A stretch of 11,739 nt of DNA from NCBI RefSeq assembly GCF_002811955.1, contig NZ_NPEF01000123.1, positions 1-11,739 on the forward strand, in the 5' to 3' direction. Both the position numbers and the translations under genes were made by a program. Positions 6,302-11,739 of the stretch are shown in pieces (the stretch's first letter is position 1; each line of letters starts with the position of its first letter). This stretch comes from Leptospira ellisii. Lineage in GTDB: Bacteria > Spirochaetota > Leptospiria > Leptospirales > Leptospiraceae. The notes below the pieces were generated by a model. That model made no database searches. It was not told the DNA's origin and was given only the letters and a program-made list of their open reading frames with translations.

Positions 6302-7766
6302 TATTCTTCGATTGGTCGCTCGTATAACGACCGTTTTGTTGTGTTCGATTCTTCTTTTTGCCAGGAATTACGCCACTCCATACGACGGCCTTTTTCCGGA
6401 TCATCCCGATCGGGGGATCTGGATGGATGCGGCGTATAGGATGCAAAAAGGGGAGGTCGCATATGAAAATTTCCGATCCCCGTTCGGTTTTTTTTGGCTA
6501 AAAATCAACGCGTTATCGACTTTATTCGGCGAAGGTTGCAAGGGATTCCCGAAAACGGTCGCCTTGTTGTATTCTTTTTTCGCGATCTTATTGGCCTTGG
6601 ATCTTAGAAGAAGATTTCCGTTTTTTTTGATCGGCAATTTGTATATTTTCTCCCGCTTCGCCGCGGTTCAATATCCGGATTACAACGTTATCGGCGAGCT
6701 GCTTTTCGTCGTTTTCGCTTATACCGTTTCGAATTCGCGCTTCAGGATTTCGTTCGTCGAAATTCTTATCTCTTCCCTCGTTTTGTGCGTTTTATTCCAT
6801 TGGAAATGGAACTTTCTTCTTCTCGCCTCGGGTTTTCTCTCCGTGCGACCTTTGCGGTTCGGTGTTAGCAGAAATACGGTCCTTGAAGTTCTGTCGATTC
6901 TTCTTCTTGCGCTCGTATGGATTCTAATTTCGGTTTTTCTTTTTAAAAACGAATTCGTATTTTTTAATTTTCTTAAGGACTTGTCCGTTTCTTTTTCGAT
7001 CAAATCCGAGTCGGTAGGACCGGCTTCGTATGTCCTCGCATTTCTGCTCGTTCTAAAAAAGTTCGGACTCTATTTCTTCGTCTACGGTTTCGTGTTTTGG
7101 TATTTCGAGATCCGTAGAAAAGGAAAGAAGCGAGTCGTCAGGGAGTCCGCGATATTCGCTCTTATGATCGCTTGCTCGACGCTCATGAACGTTACGAACG
7201 CAAGTAAATGGGAGGCTTTCGGGATCGAGTGGCACGCTCTCTATTGGTTGTCTCGGAGAAGTCTTTTTCATTCGAGTAAACGGAGAACGTGGATCCGAAC
7301 CTTGTTTCTTCTGTCCTTTTTACTGGCGGTTTGTATACCGCGTTGTAAGGATTTCTATTGGGAAGCGAGACGGGGATTTCCTAAAAACGTTTCGACTTGT
7401 TCGACCGTCGGTTACGAATATTGGAAGTCGCTTTGTGAGGGAATGCGACTTTTGGAAACTGCGAAGCAGGAAAGAAGCGTCCTTTCCGTGACGTTTTCGA
7501 ATCCCATGAACGCGCTTTTAAAAAGGAAAAGCCTAGAAAACGACCTTCTACATTGGAATTTTTACGATTCCTTCAACGAAAAACACGTTCCCGATTTAAC
7601 GTCCATCTTCCGCGATTCTCCGTTCGTTTTGGAACCGAAAACGTTCGCCGACGATTACCAGAGGACCATTTATCTGGAAAAACGGAAGCTCATCGATCCT
7701 ATCTTAGATAAACAGTATATTCAAAAATACGAAAATGAATATTGGAAGTTGTGGACTCCTCGATGA
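6267..7766 (+). CDS. Multi-pass membrane protein, GT-C-like glycosyltransferase
   Basis: This 499-residue protein has about ten hydrophobic segments, roughly at 14-33, 97-112, 117-133, 140-156, 162-180, 207-226, 255-280, 293-308 and 343-358, followed by about 140 soluble residues. After the first segment comes a loop with DHPDRGIWMDAAYRMQKGEVAYENFRSP-type sequence (45-72). This is laid out like the first outer loop of GT-C enzymes (ArnT/PMT type), where acidic residues are catalytic, so it may use a polyprenyl-phosphate sugar on the outer membrane face. An O-antigen polymerase (Wzy) is an alternative, but the long C-terminal soluble tail and early acidic loop fit GT-C better. ATG 6267 overlaps the upstream gene by 35 nt with only a distant AGAGGAA (6244-6250); TTG 6312 is a possible later start. 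Two T8 runs occur, at 6488-6495 and 6621-6628. Confidence 0.8.
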   Translation: MAAVASILRKSNILRLVARITTVLLCSILLFARNYATPYDGLFPDHPDRGIWMDAAYRMQKGEVAYENFRSPFGFFWLKINALSTLFGEGCKGFPKTVALLYSFFAILLALDLRRRFPFFLIGNLYIFSRFAAVQYPDYNVIGELLFVVFAYTVSNSRFRISFVEILISSLVLCVLFHWKWNFLLLASGFLSVRPLRFGVSRNTVLEVLSILLLALVWILISVFLFKNEFVFFNFLKDLSVSFSIKSESVGPASYVLAFLLVLKKFGLYFFVYGFVFWYFEIRRKGKKRVVRESAIFALMIACSTLMNVTNASKWEAFGIEWHALYWLSRRSLFHSSKRRTWIRTLFLLSFLLAVCIPRCKDFYWEARRGFPKNVSTCSTVGYEYWKSLCEGMRLLETAKQERSVLSVTFSNPMNALLKRKSLENDLLHWNFYDSFNEKHVPDLTSIFRDSPFVLEPKTFADDYQRTIYLEKRKLIDPILDKQYIQKYENEYWKLWTPR

Positions 7767-8680
7767 ATAAAAGCGTCGTTGCGGACGTTTACGGCGGATT
7801 GGGAAATCAACTTTTCCAATACGCGATGGCCAGAAATTTGGCGGATCGGCTCGGTGGAGAGCTGTATCTGGATCTTTCCTGGTTCGGAATTTCCGGAGAG
7901 GAACTGGTTTCCGCAAACGTCACTCCGAGGAAGTTTCAATTGAATTTTTTCGAAACGCGTTTCCGCAACTTGACGGACGAAGTAAGACGTCGGTATTCCG
8001 ATTATTTCGGATTGTATCGTAAGTTACTCGGAAGGATGGGTGTTCCGCAGAAGGTGACCCGATTCTACGAAAAGAAGTTGTTCGAGTTTCAGAAACTTCC
8101 AAATACGAAAAAAAGCGAAATACTGCTCGTCGGAGGATATTGGCAGAATTTAGGATATATCGACGAAGATATCTCCGTTTTACGCCGTGATCTAAAACTC
8201 AAACGGGAATATAGAGGTCCCGTCGATCTACTGCTGAAAGACGACTCCGCAAAGAATGCGCTCGGAATTCATATTAGAAAAGGTGATTACGTTTCCAATC
8301 GGGAAGTCGGTCAGATCCACGGAATATGTTCGGAAGAATATTTCATAAACGCATTGCGTGTTTTCGAAAAGGCGAAGGATATAAAGACGATCCATATTTT
8401 TTCGGACGATCCCGAATTCGTTCCCGACTTTTTGAGGAATCGAAGGGAAAGGATCGTTAAGGTTTCCTCGTTCGGTTTGTCGGACGTGCAGGAATTCGAA
8501 TTGATGAGGAATTTTCCGAATTTGATCCTCTCCAACAGTTCCTATAGTTGGTGGGCCGGATTCGCCAACGAGAATCCGGTGGCTAAGGTCGTCGCCCCCG
8601 TACCTTGGTTCGACGCTTATCCGGTCGAGTCCACGCGACTCATTCCGTCTTACTGGACTCGGGTCGCCAAAAACGCATGA
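7763..8680 (+). CDS. GT11-family alpha-1,2-fucosyltransferase-like enzyme
   Basis: This 305-residue protein shows the full set of GT11 motifs in order: YGGLGNQLFQYAMARNLA (residues 10-27), GIHIRKGDYV (168-177, the H-x-R-x-G-D-Y nucleotide-sugar motif), IFSDDPEF (212-219) and ILSNSSYSWWAGF (255-267). Length is normal for the family. Known members transfer L-fucose from GDP-fucose to galactose in alpha-1,2 linkage; here the acceptor and even the exact 6-deoxy sugar are inferred, and GDP-fucose synthesis genes are not in view. I chose ATG 7763 because it forms an ATGA overlap with the previous stop, as elsewhere in this cluster, with GTGGA at 7751-7755 seven nt upstream. The frame is also open from TTG 7742, which would add seven residues. 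Its stop overlaps the following gene by 4 nt. Confidence 0.92.
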   Translation: MNKSVVADVYGGLGNQLFQYAMARNLADRLGGELYLDLSWFGISGEELVSANVTPRKFQLNFFETRFRNLTDEVRRRYSDYFGLYRKLLGRMGVPQKVTRFYEKKLFEFQKLPNTKKSEILLVGGYWQNLGYIDEDISVLRRDLKLKREYRGPVDLLLKDDSAKNALGIHIRKGDYVSNREVGQIHGICSEEYFINALRVFEKAKDIKTIHIFSDDPEFVPDFLRNRRERIVKVSSFGLSDVQEFELMRNFPNLILSNSSYSWWAGFANENPVAKVVAPVPWFDAYPVESTRLIPSYWTRVAKNA

Positions 8681-9693
8681 AGGAAGTTACGTTCGTGGTA
8701 CCCGCTTTCAATGCGGAGGCGTTTATAGGGGATTGTCTTTCCAGCATTCGAAATCAGACTTATACGGATTGGGATGCGATCGTAATCGACGACGGTTCGA
8801 CCGATTCCACTTTCGAAATCATCAAGAGGTTTTCCGAGGATAAACGTTTTCGATATCATAAAAATTCGTCTAACCTCGGTTTGGCGGGCGTGAGAAATTT
8901 GGGAATCGATCTGACTAAGGGCGGATCGTGGATCGTTTGGTTGGATTCGGACGACATAGCGCATCCGCGGAAAATAGAACGTCAAACCGGATTTTTACGC
9001 AAAAATCCGAATGTCGGTTTATTGGGAACTTGGGTTAAAACGTTCGGATCGTATCGGACCAGCTGGAGATATCCGATTTCGAACGAAGAGATCCGGTGTA
9101 GGATGATGTTCGAAGATCCTTTCGCGACGTCTTCTTTGATCGTAAAACGCAGTCTTTTGGATTCTTCCGAGTTCCGTTTTCGGGATGAGTTCGCTCCGGC
9201 CGAAGACTACGATCTTTGGAGTCGATTGATCGAACGAACGGTTTCGGCTAACTTACCGGAATTTTTGACGTTTTACAGGATGCATCATTCGAATGCGTCC
9301 AATTTGGCCAAGGAAAAACAGAGATCGGCAGTGCAAAAGATACAGATTCGGGAAGCGATCAAAATCGGAACTTCGGATTCCCGCGATTTGGAATCACACC
9401 GGTGGATCGCGTCGATAACCGATCGGGCCGATTCCAAAGAACGACTCGAGGAGACTTTACTATGGGTCGATAAACTGACCTCCTTGTTTTCGCGGAGCGG
9501 GCGAAATCCCGAGACGGTCCGGACCGTATTGGGCGAAAAATGGTACGGATTGTGTTATCGATCCCGTTCCTTAGGTTTCTTCCGGTTTTTATTCTGGATT
9601 AAGACGGCTAAAATTAGAAATTATAATATTCTAAAATACTTACCCCGGTTTCTCCTGAAGACCGCTTTCGACGTCCTTTCGAGGAGAAATTGA
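8677..9693 (+). CDS. GT2-family glycosyltransferase
   Basis: This 338-residue GT-A enzyme opens with VTFVVPAFNAEAFIGDCLSS (residues 4-23). It has IDDGSTDST at 37-45, WLDSDDI at 88-94 (DxD metal site), a conserved SSLIVKRSLL turn (152-161) and EDYDLWSRL at 176-184 with the probable catalytic acidic residue. The closing FLTFYRMHHSNAS (196-208) is typical of the family's core end; the remaining 130 residues are basic with a Phe-rich patch (300-308) that may touch the membrane. I start it at ATG 8677, which makes an ATGA overlap with the fucosyltransferase-like gene; the frame extends to 8605, but that extension reads as a shadow of the upstream gene. It is the last gene of the overlapping block begun at 4707. 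Donor sugar unknown. Confidence 0.92.
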   Translation: MKEVTFVVPAFNAEAFIGDCLSSIRNQTYTDWDAIVIDDGSTDSTFEIIKRFSEDKRFRYHKNSSNLGLAGVRNLGIDLTKGGSWIVWLDSDDIAHPRKIERQTGFLRKNPNVGLLGTWVKTFGSYRTSWRYPISNEEIRCRMMFEDPFATSSLIVKRSLLDSSEFRFRDEFAPAEDYDLWSRLIERTVSANLPEFLTFYRMHHSNASNLAKEKQRSAVQKIQIREAIKIGTSDSRDLESHRWIASITDRADSKERLEETLLWVDKLTSLFSRSGRNPETVRTVLGEKWYGLCYRSRSLGFFRFLFWIKTAKIRNYNILKYLPRFLLKTAFDVLSRRN

Positions 9694-9739
9694 CGCGGTG
9701 AACGGTCGCCCGTTTTCGAAACGAATCGATTCTCCGGAC

Positions 9740-9744
9740 GGAGG
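9740..9744 (+). promoter_or_regulatory. Ribosome binding site GGAGG for the GT4 gene
   Basis: GGAGG, the strongest Shine-Dalgarno core in the window, sits only 3 nt before ATG 9748, closer than usual. It shows that this gene is initiated independently and not by a stop/start overlap. Confidence 0.55.
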
Positions 9745-9747
9745 CGA

Positions 9748-10884
9748 ATGAAGCTGTTTATTTCGGCGGAGTTCGGAGAATTCGGAGGAACCCGCACCGC
9801 GCTCGAAAACGTCCTTTCGGCTTTGTCCGATTCATCGCATCAGATCGTTTTCGCGTACGATTCGGAAGAGACCGTTTCGGATCTCAGAAAGTCCTTCGAA
9901 TCGGAACCTAAGATCGTATGGTTTCGTCTTCCGCGGATCTTCTCATCGATTCGCATACGCTTTTTCAGAAAATTTCCGTTCTTTCTGATTTACGATTTCT
10001 TTTTGTCGCTTTACGTTCTTTGGAGGATCAACCCCGATCTGGTTTTGCTCAGCGTAGGCTCGCCTCCGATCGGTTCCTTGTTCTTTTTTTTCTTTTCCAA
10101 AATCGTCTATTTTCAACACACGTATCCCGAGTTCCCGGTTCGGGGAATCCGGCGTATCGCCGTCTGGCCGTTCCGAATTCGTTTAACAAAAAGCAGGAAA
10201 ATTCTCACGGTCAGCGAATTCTCCAAACGCAGAATCGCGGAAGCCTGGGGACTTAAAGCGGAATCGGAGCATATAGAAGTGCTTCCGAATCCGATCACTC
10301 TCGGTGGGCGCGGGGTTCCGAAAAATGACGGTTCGGATTCTTCGCATAAATTGTCCGTTTATACTTTCGGTCACGTGGAGGAATATAAGTCCCCTTTTTT
10401 GTGGATCGAAATCGCCAAATCGGTTTCCGAACGGATTCCGAGCGAGTTCGTCTGGTACGGAGAAGGTTCTCTTTTGGAGGAATGTCGGCTTCGAACACAA
10501 GGTTTTTCGAATATTCAATTTTTAGGATGGAAAAAGAACCCGATCTCCGAGGTTGCGGGAGGTTCCGTCTACTTGCAACCGAGCAGGATAGAAAGCCAAG
10601 GGATTTCCGTTTTGGAGGCGATGTCCGTAAAAATTTCCTGCGTGGTTTCCGATCAAGGGGGATTGCCGGAAACCGTAGTGGACGGGGTGAACGGTTTCGT
10701 TTGTCCGTTGTCCTCGCCCGAAGTATTCGCGGAAAAACTGATCTTGCTCTACGAGACGCCGTCGCTCCGTTCCAAAATGGGGAACAACGGGTTTGAACGG
10801 GTCGAAAAAATCTATTCCCGCGATCGATGGAAGTCGAATTTTTTGAAAATTTTGGAGAACCTACTTCGAAGTACTTTGTCTTAA
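9748..10884 (+). CDS. GT4-family glycosyltransferase
   Basis: This is a 378-residue GT-B enzyme of normal length. The N-terminal domain starts with ISAEFGEFGGTRTALENVL (residues 5-23) and contains two strongly hydrophobic stretches (about 71-92 and 107-122), plausibly for membrane association. ILTVSEFSKRRIAE (152-165) marks the end of that domain. The donor domain has TFGHVEEYKSP (206-216), VWYGEGSL (235-242), IQFLGWKKN (256-264) and PSRIESQGISVLEAMSVK (278-295), which holds E282-x7-E290, then SDQGGLPETVVDGVNGFV. These are standard GT4 features for binding a nucleotide sugar with retention of configuration. It is separated from the previous gene by 54 nt and has its own GGAGG site. A T8 run occurs at 10084-10091. 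Acceptor and sugar cannot be told. Confidence 0.92.
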   Translation: MKLFISAEFGEFGGTRTALENVLSALSDSSHQIVFAYDSEETVSDLRKSFESEPKIVWFRLPRIFSSIRIRFFRKFPFFLIYDFFLSLYVLWRINPDLVLLSVGSPPIGSLFFFFFSKIVYFQHTYPEFPVRGIRRIAVWPFRIRLTKSRKILTVSEFSKRRIAEAWGLKAESEHIEVLPNPITLGGRGVPKNDGSDSSHKLSVYTFGHVEEYKSPFLWIEIAKSVSERIPSEFVWYGEGSLLEECRLRTQGFSNIQFLGWKKNPISEVAGGSVYLQPSRIESQGISVLEAMSVKISCVVSDQGGLPETVVDGVNGFVCPLSSPEVFAEKLILLYETPSLRSKMGNNGFERVEKIYSRDRWKSNFLKILENLLRSTLS

Positions 10885-10959
10885 CTTTGTTTCCTTTCGC
10901 GATTCAGGATTCTGGATCGGACGACGTTTCACAAGCCTAAGATTTATTATAAAATTAGA

Positions 10960-11739
10960 ATGTTTCAAGTTCCCGTTTTATTCCTCGTATTCAATCGCCC
11001 TAAAGAGACCGGGGTCGTATTCGATTCCATTAGACGGATGCGACCGAACCGTCTTTATATCGCTGCAGACGGACCTAGGGAAAATAGGCCCGGAGAAAAG
11101 GAACGTTGCGAACGGGTTCGTTCCATCGTTCGTTCCATAGATTGGAACTGCGAGGTGAAAACGCTTTTTCGCGAAAGGAATCTCGGTTGCAAAAGAGCGG
11201 TTTCCGAAGGGATCGACTGGTTTTTCGAAAATGAAGAGGAGGGAATCATATTAGAAGATGATTGTCTTCCTTCTGATGATTTTTTCGTTTTTTGCGGAAG
11301 TATGCTCGACCGGTTTCGAAACGATCCGAGAATTATGCATATCGGCGGAACGAATTTTATTCCCGAACACATGACGAACGGATCCTACGAAGTCTACTTC
11401 TCCCGGTATCCTCAGGTTTGGGGATGGGCGAGTTGGAGACGGGCTTGGAAGAAGTATTTACGAACTTCGGACGTATGGAAAGAACGCCTCGTTTCCCCTT
11501 GGAAGGGGAGCGGATCTTCCGTTGTCCGTTTTTGGAGGGATCGTTTGGAAAAAACTTATTCCGGTTTGATCGACACTTGGGACTTTCAGTGGGTTTACAC
11601 GATGAATATCGAAAACGGACTTGCCGTTAATCCCCCGGTCAATCTCGTTGAAAATATCGGTTTCGGAGAACAATCCAGCCATACGGATTCGGCGAACGAT
11701 CCAAGGGAAAGGTTTAAGCAGAGATCCCTGCCCAAAGAC
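10960..11739 (+). CDS. GT-A nucleotide-diphospho-sugar transferase (3' end cut by window)
   Basis: An open frame of 260 codons runs from ATG 10960 to the window edge without a stop. It begins VPVLFLVFNRPKET (residues 4-17), then LYIAADGPRENRPGE (32-46), RERNLGCKRAVSEGIDWFF (71-89), GIILEDDCLPSDDFF (95-109, the EDD metal/nucleotide site), YFSRYPQVWGWASWRRAW (146-163) and DTWDFQW (205-211). I know this pattern from uncharacterised GT-A-fold sugar transferases in polysaccharide clusters, sometimes labelled HlpA-like haemolytic protein; that label gives no reason to infer toxicity. The family is usually about 300 residues, so little is missing. No good Shine-Dalgarno sequence precedes the ATG. 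The frame is also open back to the GT4 stop at 10882-10884, but contains no ATG, GTG or TTG there. Confidence 0.88.
   Translation, partial: MFQVPVLFLVFNRPKETGVVFDSIRRMRPNRLYIAADGPRENRPGEKERCERVRSIVRSIDWNCEVKTLFRERNLGCKRAVSEGIDWFFENEEEGIILEDDCLPSDDFFVFCGSMLDRFRNDPRIMHIGGTNFIPEHMTNGSYEVYFSRYPQVWGWASWRRAWKKYLRTSDVWKERLVSPWKGSGSSVVRFWRDRLEKTYSGLIDTWDFQWVYTMNIENGLAVNPPVNLVENIGFGEQSSHTDSANDPRERFKQRSLPKD

Noticed and set aside
5680..6327. 215-codon plus-strand frame inside the DUF268 gene
   Set aside because: Arg-rich, domain-free translation of the wrong frame; the overlapping frame has strongly conserved family motifs.
8605..8676. Upstream extension of the second GT2 gene
   Set aside because: The extra 24 residues are a shadow of the GT11 gene; GT2 homology starts exactly at ATG 8677.
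9701..9723. Hairpins AACGG-TCGC-CCGTT (9701-9714) and CGTTT-TCG-AAACG (9711-9723) as a terminator
   Set aside because: Stems are only 5 bp, mutually exclusive, and there is no proper T run after either; a terminator in mid-cluster is not supported.
10926..10953. Possible promoter before the last gene (TATAAA at 10948-10953)
   Set aside because: No acceptable -35 box at the right spacing, and transcription would start almost on the ATG.
10960..11739. Haemolysin (HlpA-like) reading of the last gene
   Set aside because: The visible motifs are those of a GT-A sugar transferase; the haemolytic label sometimes used for this family gives no sequence evidence for a toxin.
1..11739. Mobile element, CRISPR array, tRNA/rRNA or defence system
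   Set aside because: No transposase, integrase, regularly spaced repeats, terminal inverted repeats, RNA gene signatures or defence-protein motifs were seen on either strand.

Overview
All recognisable genes in this window lie on the + strand and almost all belong to surface-polysaccharide assembly: six or seven glycosyltransferases, two methyltransferase-fold proteins, a Gfo/Idh/MocA sugar dehydrogenase, a left-handed beta-helix acyltransferase and one multi-pass membrane protein. This is the make-up of an O-antigen (rfb-type) or capsule cluster. The gene types, the frequent non-ATG starts, the tight co-directional packing and the TTCGGAA/TCG-rich sequence with GC in the 40s (estimated by eye) all fit a spirochaete of the genus Leptospira, in its LPS O-antigen locus. 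That assignment is recognition and inference; the window holds no taxonomic marker.

Layout. (1) 1-2860: the end of a GT-B glycosyltransferase cut by the window, a class I SAM methyltransferase (588) and a GT4 glycosyltransferase (1406), joined by 4-nt stop/start overlaps. (2) 2917-4589: a two-gene sugar-modification pair, a Gfo/Idh/MocA dehydrogenase and a hexapeptide acyltransferase, again overlapping by 4 nt. A 117-nt gap follows that holds a doubtful 36-codon frame. (3) 4707-9693: a five-gene overlapping block of GT2 glycosyltransferase, DUF268 methyltransferase-like protein, GT-C-like membrane protein, GT11 alpha-1,2-fucosyltransferase-like protein and a second GT2. (4) 9748-10884: a GT4 glycosyltransferase with its own strong ribosome binding site. 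(5) 10960-end: a GT-A-type nucleotide-diphospho-sugar transferase cut by the window end.

Working model (inference): the dehydrogenase and acyltransferase help make an N-acylated amino sugar or uronic acid. The cytoplasmic GT2, GT4 and GT11 enzymes add sugars one by one to an undecaprenyl-linked repeat unit. The methyltransferase-fold proteins methylate or cap it, and the membrane protein adds a side residue from a polyprenyl-phosphate donor or possibly polymerises the chain. Nucleotide-sugar synthesis genes, aminotransferase, flippase (Wzx) and ligase are not in this window. I see no RNA genes, insertion sequences, CRISPR arrays, phage genes or defence system. No promoter or terminator is convincing, so transcription probably runs through from upstream. 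The most open questions are the membrane protein at 6267, the DUF268 protein, the doubtful small frame at 4589 and the A/T homopolymer runs inside several glycosyltransferase genes.
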